From Bacteroidota bacterium (GTDB lineage: Bacteria; Bacteroidota; Bacteroidia; 2-12-FULL-35-15), in contig JADJHE010000007.1 of the NCBI GenBank assembly GCA_016707685.1, positions 105,185 through 169,184 on the forward strand: a DNA stretch of 64,000 nucleotides. Direction: 5' to 3'. Below, piece by piece: positions 8,446 to 16,024 of the stretch. The translations under genes were made by a program, and so were the position numbers. Position 1 is the stretch's first letter. Every line of letters starts with the position of its first letter. The notes under the pieces are model-generated. The model worked only from the letters and a program-made list of their open reading frames with translations, searched no databases and was not told the DNA's origin.

Positions 8446-10635
8446 CTAGAATTTAAATCGTATTTGCGCTTTTATTTCGGAGCGTGTATTTCCTTGGATT
8501 TCGGTGAGCGACCCTTCGCTTATTATTTTCTTATTGTCGTATACTGTTTGTGAGTAACGAACCCATACTTCAATGTTACGCGTGACGTTATAATCTAATA
8601 ACACATAAAAACGAGATCCTTTGTAATAATAGGCAGGAATTGAATAAGCCCCTGGCATATCGTTTTCATAAGCATACACTCTGCTGTTGTAATCATCTGT
8701 TTGGAACAAGGCGTAACGTAGCGTTACCGAAAAAGGAACACCCAGTTTGCTATAGCTAATATCTTGATAAACAACATAGCCTTTTTGTGTTTTGTTGTTG
8801 TCAAGTTTATAATCAATTAACTCCACTCTGTTTTTTAATTTCAACGAAGGCAAAATGCTGTAGGATAAGTTTAAGCGATAATTGGTTTGTTTTAAAGGCA
8901 CAATAAAATCGATATCATCTTCAATCGATGTGCTTTTAAATTTGTTTCGTGAGCGAACTCTAAAATAAACATCAAATTTTTTAGAAGGTGTATAATTGAT
9001 TTGAGCTAAATAGTCGTTGCCTGTTGATGGAGCATTTACTTGGTATTTCAACCATGGAAATTCAAAGCGATCATAATATGCACTCAAACTTATTTTTTTG
9101 AACGGTTTTGCATTAATTCCTACAAAAAAGCCTTTTTCATTGGCTGCCATTGTATTTTCCGCAAAACCATTGCTCAACATGTTCTGAAAGTTTTTCTGGT
9201 AATTGCGATAAAGCATTGTTAATGATAAGCGAGGATCTAAACTCACAAATGCACCATTTAAAAAAGCCAATCCACCATTCTGACTCATGGATTGTTCACC
9301 AAAAAAGTTAAAATTTTTGTAAACAAAATTATAGTCGATTCCAATGTTCGCATTTTGACGTGATGAAAATTCGAACTTATTGTAAGTTGATAAAGCTCTT
9401 GTGTAATCGGTGCTTAATTCATAGTTAACTCCTGTTACGCCTACCGTTAATCGTTTTCCCTTGTAGGAAATGTTTCCTCCATAAATGGTTTGTGTAATGG
9501 TGTGTTTGTCGGCAATTTCTCCTAATGTTGAATGATAACCAGTTTCTTGTAAAGATGAGATAGTTGATATTTCACCAGTCTCCAATGTATCTGATACATT
9601 TGCATCCACTTGTTTACGAGATACGAATGCTGTTGCTTCAAATCGTTTAATAGCAACTGTTGTTGCTGCACCTCTTAAAAATCGATTTTCATCAACCGAA
9701 GTGTATGGTCTTAATCCAATAGCCGATTTTTTTACATTCATCACATCTGCACTTTTGCCAAAAGCCAATCCACTCCACATGGTTAAGCCTTGTCCGAATG
9801 TAGCCTGATAGTCGCCAATAGCAATTGCTTTTACAAAACGAATGTTTTTTACAAATAAGTGTGCTGAATAAAAATCAAAACCTGATTGCTGTTGCGATTT
9901 ATTTGCATTTAAACCTTGGTTATACCAATCATAGTTGAAGCGTTGATTTTTTTTGAATAATAATTCTCCTTGGTCTTTTTCAGCAGTTATTCCCCAGCTT
10001 ACATTTGTTCCATAGTTGAATCGGTAGCGCAAATAGAGTTTATCGGGACTGCCGATGTATCTTGAGTTTTGACTGTTGAATAATGAAGCACTATCAATAT
10101 CAGTAAAGCCAGTTTGTTGTTCGAGTATTCTTCCATAACGAAACAGGATTGTGTTTTGGCCGTTTTTGAACATTTCTTTTAATGTGAAATGAGAAGAATT
10201 AAAATTGTCGTTTACACGAACGTAGGGTAAAATCTTTTGAATCGTTTGGAGGTCAAATCCAGCAATACCTTGTAATTCATAAATGGTAATTAATTTGCCA
10301 TTTTTATCGATGTGTCGCAGTAAGTTGTTTATTTCAATATCACTTAATAATTGAAGTTCTTGTAGGTCGTCTCTGCTGGCTTTATTTAAGTTGATGGGAT
10401 GTTCTTTGTAATAGTTAAGAGCATCTAAAAGGTTGGTATAATCGGCTTCTTCGTTTTCTGAATTTTCAGCAATGTTTTCGAGTTGTTGTTGGATTTGACT
10501 ATCGTCTGTTTTTGGGATAATGGTATCTTGTGAAAAAGCAAGTTCACTTGCTACTAGCAATAATACAAGCAAACTTGTAATACGAAGTGAAAAAAAATTA
10601 TTGAGCGGAAGCATTTGATTTTTCTGCTTTAGCAA
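8446..10635 (-). CDS. helix-hairpin-helix protein with C-terminal outer-membrane beta-barrel
   Basis: A 729-residue exported protein. A signal peptide runs to about residue 35 (LLVLLLVASELAFSQ). A Gln/Glu-rich linker leads to two ComEA-like helix-hairpin-helix motifs at about residues 81-105 (INLNKASRDDLQELQLL) and 119-140 (YELQGIAGFDLQTIQKI). The remaining roughly 550 residues are a run of amphipathic beta-strands with aromatic ends and a terminal phenylalanine (KAQIRFKF), as expected of an outer-membrane barrel. HhH motifs usually bind DNA backbone, so a DNA-handling role at the cell surface is possible but unproven. The start at 10635 overlaps the previous gene by 38 bases; an ATG at 10614 is an alternative. 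The two genes are surely co-transcribed. Confidence 0.8.
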   Translation of the reverse strand: MLKQKNQMLPLNNFFSLRITSLLVLLLVASELAFSQDTIIPKTDDSQIQQQLENIAENSENEEADYTNLLDALNYYKEHPINLNKASRDDLQELQLLSDIEINNLLRHIDKNGKLITIYELQGIAGFDLQTIQKILPYVRVNDNFNSSHFTLKEMFKNGQNTILFRYGRILEQQTGFTDIDSASLFNSQNSRYIGSPDKLYLRYRFNYGTNVSWGITAEKDQGELLFKKNQRFNYDWYNQGLNANKSQQQSGFDFYSAHLFVKNIRFVKAIAIGDYQATFGQGLTMWSGLAFGKSADVMNVKKSAIGLRPYTSVDENRFLRGAATTVAIKRFEATAFVSRKQVDANVSDTLETGEISTISSLQETGYHSTLGEIADKHTITQTIYGGNISYKGKRLTVGVTGVNYELSTDYTRALSTYNKFEFSSRQNANIGIDYNFVYKNFNFFGEQSMSQNGGLAFLNGAFVSLDPRLSLTMLYRNYQKNFQNMLSNGFAENTMAANEKGFFVGINAKPFKKISLSAYYDRFEFPWLKYQVNAPSTGNDYLAQINYTPSKKFDVYFRVRSRNKFKSTSIEDDIDFIVPLKQTNYRLNLSYSILPSLKLKNRVELIDYKLDNNKTQKGYVVYQDISYSKLGVPFSVTLRYALFQTDDYNSRVYAYENDMPGAYSIPAYYYKGSRFYVLLDYNVTRNIEVWVRYSQTVYDNKKIISEGSLTEIQGNTRSEIKAQIRFKF

Positions 10636-11446
10636 AGTTGTAGCTTAATCCAATTTGAGGACTAAAGCCAAGTGTTTGATGATACGTTCCTGCAAAATCA
10701 ACTTTGAAATTTTTTAGGTTCAAGCCAAAACCAAAGCTGCTTAATGTTGGATTGGTAGACAATCCAATTCGGAGGTAAAATTCTTTAACGGCTTTGTACT
10801 CTAATCCTGCTTTAAATTCGGCTTTTTGTTTAATGTCTTTTTGTGTTTCGATGGCTAGTGTTACTTTATCAGAAAAGTTGTAATCAGCACCCAAACGAAT
10901 GATGGTTGGTAGTCGCTCGTTGTCATACTCCGAAATTTTTGCTCTGGTAGGATTAAACACATGTGCTCCAATGGTAAGTCCTTTTATTGGCCTTGCTTGA
11001 ATCCCAGCTTCGGCAGCTAAAACTCCTCTGTTTCCGTACCCTTCGGCAATTCGTGTTGTTAAATAATCCATCGCAATTCCTGCCGAAAATTTATCGCCAA
11101 ATGCTTTTGCAAAGGATAAGCTATATTTATTTTCGCTGTATAATTGATAGCCAAAGTTGGTAATGCAAAGTCCAAAAGTTCCAGCTTTTACAGGTATTGC
11201 AAGTGCTCCACCGCGTGTGCTGATTTCTTTTACCATGAATCGGTTTTCGTAATTTACACCAGCCGAAATGGTTCGTACAAATCCAAGTCCCGCTTGATTA
11301 TGATGCGCACTCCATACATCGTATAAAGAAACAGATGCGTTACCCATGGCCGCAGATCGAGCTCCAATAGGGTAATCTTCATTCCCAGCATAAGTGAATA
11401 TGCTGGTAAATAAAGACAATATGAATAAGCAGTGTTTATACATCAA
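10598..11446 (-). CDS. PorV/PorQ-like outer-membrane beta-barrel protein
   Basis: A 282-residue protein with a signal peptide (FILSLFTSIFTYAG) and the motif GARSAAMGNASVS followed by HHNQAGLGF. That motif is characteristic of the PorV/PorQ/FadL-like barrel group of Bacteroidota. Alternating beta-strands continue to the end, with a barrel-like SPQIGLSYNF before a short polar tail. It is the upstream member of a two-gene unit whose partner is the HhH/barrel protein; the genes overlap by 38 bases, which suggests translational coupling. In T9SS, PorV-type barrels shuttle or receive cargo, but many paralogues have unknown roles. A box resembling a reverse-strand -7 element (CAAATGTA on the plus strand) lies at 11457-11464, without a clear -33 box. 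Confidence 0.75.
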   Translation of the reverse strand: MMYKHCLFILSLFTSIFTYAGNEDYPIGARSAAMGNASVSLYDVWSAHHNQAGLGFVRTISAGVNYENRFMVKEISTRGGALAIPVKAGTFGLCITNFGYQLYSENKYSLSFAKAFGDKFSAGIAMDYLTTRIAEGYGNRGVLAAEAGIQARPIKGLTIGAHVFNPTRAKISEYDNERLPTIIRLGADYNFSDKVTLAIETQKDIKQKAEFKAGLEYKAVKEFYLRIGLSTNPTLSSFGFGLNLKNFKVDFAGTYHQTLGFSPQIGLSYNFAKAEKSNASAQ

Positions 11447-11497
11447 TTAATTGTTTCAAATGTAAGGCGCCCAGATTATGTAATCGTTAAGCACTTA

Positions 11498-12010
11498 TTA
11501 ATTTGTTTTATAATCAAATTTGATAGCAGACAATTCTTGGTTTGCTTTCAAAATTTTATTTTTCAAATTTTCTTTAAAATCGATCACTTGTTTCAATAGT
11601 TCATCATTGCCAGCAGCCAATATCTGAACTGCTAAAATTCCAGCATTTTGTCCGCCATCCAATGCAACAGTAGCAACTGGAATACCAGGAGGCATTTGTA
11701 AAATTGATAATACGGAGTCCCAACCATCAATAGAAATGGAAGAGCGACAAGGAACACCTATTACAGGAATAGGGGTAAATGCAGCAACAACACCAGGTAA
11801 ATGAGCAGCTCCACCAGCTCCAGCGATAATAACACGTATACCTTTTGTATGCGCATTTTTTGCAAATTCAGCAACTTGTTCGGGTACACGATGTGCGCTT
11901 AATGCATTGATTTCAAAGGGTATTTTGAATTCGTTAAGAATTTTAGCCGCTTCTTGCATGATAGGCATATCGGATGTGCTGCCCATGATAATACTAACTT
12001 TTGGTGTCAT
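11498..12010 (-). CDS. purE: N5-carboxyaminoimidazole ribonucleotide mutase
   Basis: Class I PurE, which moves the carboxyl group of N5-CAIR to give CAIR in de novo purine synthesis. The 170 residues include the substrate phosphate and active-site motifs MGSTSDMPIM and INALSAHRVPEQ, the glycine-rich AGAGGAAHLPGVVA, and VPCRSSISIDGWDS...LQMPPGIPVATV. The length is normal, with a slightly extended C-terminal helix. The partner purK is not in the window. It is divergent from hpt, with 124 bases between the two start codons. Confidence 0.96.
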   Translation of the reverse strand: MTPKVSIIMGSTSDMPIMQEAAKILNEFKIPFEINALSAHRVPEQVAEFAKNAHTKGIRVIIAGAGGAAHLPGVVAAFTPIPVIGVPCRSSISIDGWDSVLSILQMPPGIPVATVALDGGQNAGILAVQILAAGNDELLKQVIDFKENLKNKILKANQELSAIKFDYKTN

Positions 12011-12134
12011 ATTTTAAATTAATAGGGTTATGTGTTAAGCTTGTAAAATTAGCTTTTTTGGCCAAAAGAATAAAATAAAAACACTCGTTTTTTATAGCCT
12101 AATTTTGCGTAAATTCGCAGTTCAAAATAATAGT

Positions 12135-12671
12135 ATGAATAAAGTAACATTAAAAGATAAAACCTTTAGAGTTAATATTCCGGCTAATGAAATTAATAAA
12201 GCCGTTGGAGAAGTTGCGCATCGCATCAATGTTGAATTGAAAGATAAAAAACCACTTTTTTTAGCAGTGCTAAATGGTTCTTTTATGTTTGCTTCGGATT
12301 TGTTAAAGAAAATTACGATTGATTGCGAAATTTCATTTGTGAAAGTTTCATCCTATCATGGAACAACAACATCAGGTTCTGTAAAAGAACTAATTGGTTT
12401 GAATGAAGATATAAAAGGTAGAACAGTTGTTATAATTGAAGATATTGTTGATACTGGCTTAACCATGGAGAGTGTGATTACACAATTGGAAGCGATGGAG
12501 CCTGCTGCAATTAAGATTTGTACATTGTTATACAAGCCAGAAGCATTTCGTAAAAAATTTGATTTAGATTATGTTGCCATCGTTATTCCAAATGATTTTA
12601 TTGTTGGTTACGGATTAGATTACGATGGCTTAGGAAGAAATCTTCCAGATATTTATGTACTTGATAAATAA
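12135..12671 (+). CDS. hpt: hypoxanthine phosphoribosyltransferase
   Basis: Purine salvage enzyme that joins hypoxanthine or guanine to PRPP. The PRPP-binding loop VVIIEDIVDTGLTM is clear, as are the FVKVSSYHGTTTSG flexible-loop region and YVAIVIPNDFIVGYGLDYDG. Starting at the ATG at 12135 gives about 178 residues, the usual length. The frame also extends 30 bases upstream to a TTG, but that lies inside a match to a -7 box (TAATTTTG, 12100-12107), so I reject the longer form. The gene is 27 bases upstream of adk and probably shares its transcript, giving a nucleotide salvage/adenylate pair. Confidence 0.95.
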   Translation: MNKVTLKDKTFRVNIPANEINKAVGEVAHRINVELKDKKPLFLAVLNGSFMFASDLLKKITIDCEISFVKVSSYHGTTTSGSVKELIGLNEDIKGRTVVIIEDIVDTGLTMESVITQLEAMEPAAIKICTLLYKPEAFRKKFDLDYVAIVIPNDFIVGYGLDYDGLGRNLPDIYVLDK

Positions 12672-12698
12672 TTTTTTTAATAATAAATAATTCTACTC

Positions 12699-13850
12699 AT
12701 GTTAAACATCGTTTTATTCGGTCCTCCAGGTGCAGGAAAAGGTACTCAATCAGAAAAGTTAATTGCTAAATATCAATTGGTTCATTTATCGACTGGTGAT
12801 ATTTTTAGAGCAAACATTAAAGGTGAAACCGCTTTAGGCACATTGGCTAAAAGCTATATGGATAAAGGTCAATTGGTTCCAGATGCTGTTACAATTAGCA
12901 TGTTGGAGGCTGAAGTAAATAAAAATCCGAATGCAAAAGGTTTTATTTTTGATGGTTTCCCTCGTACAAAAGCACAAGCAGAAGCATTGGATACTTTGTT
13001 GAAAGCTAAAAAAACTAGCATTACATTGATGCTTGCATTAGAGGTTCAAGAAGATGAATTGAGAAAACGTTTATTATTAAGAGGCCAAAATAGCGGTCGT
13101 CCGGATGATCAAAATCCAGAAGTGATTCAGAAGCGTATTGATGTGTATAACAACGAAACATTTCCTGTTAAAGATTTTTATACTGCTCAAGGTAAATACA
13201 AAGGAGTTCATGGAATAGGTGAGATTGATGAAATTTTTAATGCACTTTGTGCTGTAATAGATACAAAAGTTAATGCTGAACCAAAAGTTGCGAAAGTTGC
13301 ACCTAAAAAAGTAGCACCTAAGCCTGCCCGTCCGACAGGCGGGAAAGTAGTAGCAAAGAAAAAAGCGACAAAGAAAGTTGCAGCTAAAAAAGTTGTAAAG
13401 AAAGCAAAATCGAAACCTGCAAAGAAAACGGCTGCTAAAAAAGCAACAAAGAAAGTCGCAAAAAAGATTGCTCCAAAAAAAGTTGTAAAGAAGCTTGCTC
13501 CTAAAAAAGGAACTAAAAAGGTTGCAACTAAAAAAGCGACTGCTAAAAAAGTTGTAAAAAAGGCTGCTCCTAAACCTGCCCGTCCGGCAGGCGGGAAGGT
13601 TGTAAAATCTACAAAAAAAGGCAGTTCAAAAAAGGTTGTTAAACGTGTCCGTCCGACTGGCGGAAAAGCAGCAAAGAAAATAGTGAAAAAAGTAATAGCT
13701 AAGAAATCTGCTAAGCCTACAAAAAAAGTTGCAGCTAAACGTGCCCGTCCGTCAGGCGGGAAAGTTGCTAAAAAGAAAATTGTAGCTAAACCTGCCCGTC
13801 CGGCAGGCGGGAAATCAGCTAAGAAAGTAATTAAGAAGAAAAAGAAATAA
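12699..13850 (+). CDS. adk: adenylate kinase with a long lysine/alanine-rich C-terminal tail
   Basis: Residues 1 to about 190 are a complete adenylate kinase, interconverting ATP + AMP and 2 ADP. The P-loop is GPPGAGKGTQ at residues 8-17; STGDIFR, the FDGFPRTKAQAEAL segment and the arginine-containing RGQNSGRPDDQ are also present. About 190 further residues are made almost wholly of Lys, Ala, Pro, Val and Thr in KKVAAKK-type repeats, resembling histone H1-like tails. Five copies of a GC-rich 21-base palindromic unit lie in frame inside the tail and read PARPxGG. Ordinary Adk lacks this tail. It is probably disordered and may bind nucleic acid; that is inference. Obg follows 79 bases downstream. 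Confidence 0.93.
   Translation: MLNIVLFGPPGAGKGTQSEKLIAKYQLVHLSTGDIFRANIKGETALGTLAKSYMDKGQLVPDAVTISMLEAEVNKNPNAKGFIFDGFPRTKAQAEALDTLLKAKKTSITLMLALEVQEDELRKRLLLRGQNSGRPDDQNPEVIQKRIDVYNNETFPVKDFYTAQGKYKGVHGIGEIDEIFNALCAVIDTKVNAEPKVAKVAPKKVAPKPARPTGGKVVAKKKATKKVAAKKVVKKAKSKPAKKTAAKKATKKVAKKIAPKKVVKKLAPKKGTKKVATKKATAKKVVKKAAPKPARPAGGKVVKSTKKGSSKKVVKRVRPTGGKAAKKIVKKVIAKKSAKPTKKVAAKRARPSGGKVAKKKIVAKPARPAGGKSAKKVIKKKKK
13323..13811 (+). repeat. five in-frame copies of a GC-rich palindromic 21-mer inside adk
   Basis: Copies at 13323-13343, 13575-13595, 13644-13664, 13740-13760 and 13791-13811. The form at 13575 and 13791 is identical; the others differ at one to five bases. Within each, CCTGCC can pair with GGCAGG and CCCG with CGGG. 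All copies lie in the same phase and translate as Pro/Arg-Ala-Arg-Pro-x-Gly-Gly. Their high GC contrasts with the AT-rich surroundings. Confidence 0.85.
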
Positions 13851-13929
13851 ATCATTTTTCAGGTGTTCTGAAACTTGATTGATGAGTTGATTTTCTATTA
13901 CAGAAAATCGTATTAAACTAATTGAAACT

Positions 13930-14961
13930 ATGGATTCGAATTTTGTTGATTATGTGAAGATATGTTGTCGCTCTGGAAAAGGTGGGGCTGGATCTATACA
14001 TTTACATCGTAGTAAACTGACATCAAAAGGTGGACCCGATGGTGGTGATGGTGGTAGAGGTGGCCATGTGATTGTTCGTGGGAACAAACAATTTTGGACA
14101 CTCATCCATTTAAAATACCGTAAACATGTTATTGCTACTCCTGGTGGTAGTGGCGGTAGTGCGCGCATGACTGGTGCTGAAGGAAAAGATGAAATATTGG
14201 ATGTGCCTTTGGGAACCATTATTAGAGATGCAGAAACAGGTGAGATTGAAGGTGAAATAACGGAGGAAGGACAAGAAATTATTGTTGTTCCAGGTGGAAG
14301 AGGTGGATTAGGAAACGATCATTTTAAATCTTCTACCAATCAAACACCTCGTTACGCTCAGCCAGGAGAAGATGGACGTGATGAATGGAAAATTCTTGAA
14401 TTAAAAGTATTAGCCGATGTTGGTTTGGTTGGATTTCCGAATGCTGGTAAATCAACCTTACTTTCAGTTGTTTCGGCTGCAAAACCCGAAATTGCAAACT
14501 ATCCTTTTACGACTCTTGTTCCTAATTTAGGGATTGTAAAATACCGCGATTATAAATCATTCGTAATGGCCGATATTCCAGGTATTATCGAAGGTGCTCA
14601 CGAAGGAAAAGGTATTGGTTTACGTTTCTTACGTCATATCGAACGTAACTCTTCTTTGTTGTTCTTGATCCCTGCCGACTCAGACGATATCATCAAAGAA
14701 TATAAAATTCTAATAAATGAATTGGAACAATTCAATCCTGAATTGCTTCACAAAAGACGAATTTTAGCCATATCCAAATGCGATATGATGGATGAAGAGT
14801 TATTGGCGGAAATGAAAAAAGATATCAATAAACGATTCAAAGAAAAGAAAACGGTTCCAGTTAATTACATCTCTTCACAGTCTGGTCAAGGGCTTGTGGA
14901 ATTAAAAGATGAAATCTGGAAACAGTTAAATACAAATGACGATAAAGCATTTGAATATTAA
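13930..14961 (+). CDS. obg: Obg family GTPase
   Basis: Essential GTPase associated with the large ribosomal subunit and stress or cell-cycle control. The 343 residues comprise the glycine-rich Obg fold (residues 1 to about 158, with GGPDGGDGGRGG and VPGGRGGLGN) and then the G domain. Its motifs are G1 GFPNAGKS at 168-175, NYPFTTLVPNLG for G2, DIPGIIEGAHEGKGIG for G3, SKCD for G4 and an SSQSGQG G5-like segment. There is no C-terminal OCT domain, as is common outside the Firmicutes. A hairpin (13889-13909) lies in the leader without a T-run. The PAP2 gene follows 37 bases later. Confidence 0.96.
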   Translation: MDSNFVDYVKICCRSGKGGAGSIHLHRSKLTSKGGPDGGDGGRGGHVIVRGNKQFWTLIHLKYRKHVIATPGGSGGSARMTGAEGKDEILDVPLGTIIRDAETGEIEGEITEEGQEIIVVPGGRGGLGNDHFKSSTNQTPRYAQPGEDGRDEWKILELKVLADVGLVGFPNAGKSTLLSVVSAAKPEIANYPFTTLVPNLGIVKYRDYKSFVMADIPGIIEGAHEGKGIGLRFLRHIERNSSLLFLIPADSDDIIKEYKILINELEQFNPELLHKRRILAISKCDMMDEELLAEMKKDINKRFKEKKTVPVNYISSQSGQGLVELKDEIWKQLNTNDDKAFEY

Positions 14962-14998
14962 TCTCTCTTGAGTTGATTTTGAGAGGAATCTATTTTTA

Positions 14999-15574
14999 AT
15001 GGACATCATTCATACAATCAAACAACTCGATACCGAACTCTTTCTGTTTTTAAACAGTAAGCACAATTCATTTTTTGATGTTGTAATGTATTGGGCAAGC
15101 CACAAGTTTGTTTGGATTCCATTGTATGCATTTTTTCTTTACTTGGCTTATAAATTTGTTGGCAAACGCGTTTGGCTTGTTCTTGTATGTGCTGCATTAG
15201 CAGTGTTGTTAGCCGATCAAATTTCTACGCAAGCATTCAAACATGTTTTTTTACGTTACCGTCCTTGCCATAATTTAACACTTCAATCTCAATTGCATTT
15301 GAATGGAAATTGTGGAGGAATGTATGGATTCATTTCATCGCATGCAGCCAATACATTTGCCATTGCCATGTTTTTGTTTTTAGTATTTAAAGGCCGAATG
15401 AAGTACTTTGGGATATCCGTTTTTGCTTGGGCAAGTTTTGTTTCCTACAGTCGTATTTACAATGGCGTTCATTATCCTGCCGATATTGCTGTTGGTGCAA
15501 TCGTTGGAATGGCGATTGGAATCGTATGTTTTAAATTGTATCAATTTGCTAATACTAAACTTACACATGAATAA
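14999..15574 (+). CDS. PAP2-family membrane phosphatase
   Basis: A 191-residue integral membrane protein with about five hydrophobic helices and the three acid-phosphatase motifs of the PAP2 superfamily: KHVFLRYRPCHN (KxxxxxxRP), SSHAANTFA (the PSGH position, here SSHA) and SRIYNGVHYPADI (SRxxxxxHxxxD). Such proteins dephosphorylate lipid pyrophosphates or phosphates such as undecaprenyl-PP or phosphatidylglycerol phosphate at the membrane; which one cannot be told. It overlaps crcB by 8 bases, so the two are translationally coupled. Confidence 0.9.
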   Translation: MDIIHTIKQLDTELFLFLNSKHNSFFDVVMYWASHKFVWIPLYAFFLYLAYKFVGKRVWLVLVCAALAVLLADQISTQAFKHVFLRYRPCHNLTLQSQLHLNGNCGGMYGFISSHAANTFAIAMFLFLVFKGRMKYFGISVFAWASFVSYSRIYNGVHYPADIAVGAIVGMAIGIVCFKLYQFANTKLTHE

Positions 15575-15932
15575 TATACTACTTGTATTTTTGGGAGGTG
15601 GACTGGGAAGTGTGGTTCGTTATGGAATTTCTGAATTTGTTAAAACAAATTTCAAAACCATTTTTCCTATTGCAACATTGGTGTCAAATATCGTGAGTTG
15701 CATTATTCTTGCATTGGCAATTGGTTTTTTTAGCGAAAAAATTGGAGCAAATCCAACCTTGCGAACACTTATTGTTATTGGCTTTTGTGGTGGATTTAGT
15801 ACCTTTTCCACATTTAGTTACGAAACAATTGAATTGATGAAATCGGGTAATTATAGCATTGCCATTGCAAATGTGTTGATTAGCGTATCGGTTTGTTTAG
15901 CACTCATTTTTGTTTTAACAAAACAATCTTAA
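15567..15932 (+). CDS. crcB: fluoride efflux channel CrcB/Fluc
   Basis: A 121-residue, four-helix membrane protein that exports fluoride as a dual-topology dimer. Seen here: GGGLGSVVRYGIS near the N-terminus, a conserved Asn in helix 2 (VSNIVSC), and the helix-3 break motif GFCGGFSTFSTFSYE with its paired phenylalanines. The ATG at 15567 lies within the last codons of the PAP2 gene, so it is read by translational coupling. No fluoride riboswitch is visible upstream of the operon. Confidence 0.93.
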   Translation: MNNILLVFLGGGLGSVVRYGISEFVKTNFKTIFPIATLVSNIVSCIILALAIGFFSEKIGANPTLRTLIVIGFCGGFSTFSTFSYETIELMKSGNYSIAIANVLISVSVCLALIFVLTKQS

Positions 15933-16024
15933 TTATGAAATAGCCATGTGCCAAATCGCACAAACCCGAATGAAGATACATGGCGTATACCATATGACAA
16001 TAAAAAAAACATAAATATCTACAT

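Noticed and set aside
12105..12134. A longer hpt protein starting at TTG 12105
   Set aside because: The TTG is within a -7 promoter box match and the family start matches the ATG at 12135.
13208..13855. A 215-codon reading frame on the minus strand opposite the adk tail
   Set aside because: It is a shadow of the low-complexity Lys/Ala coding: the Phe/Ala-rich product follows from the opposite strand's AAR and GCN codons, and the plus-strand gene has a full enzyme domain.
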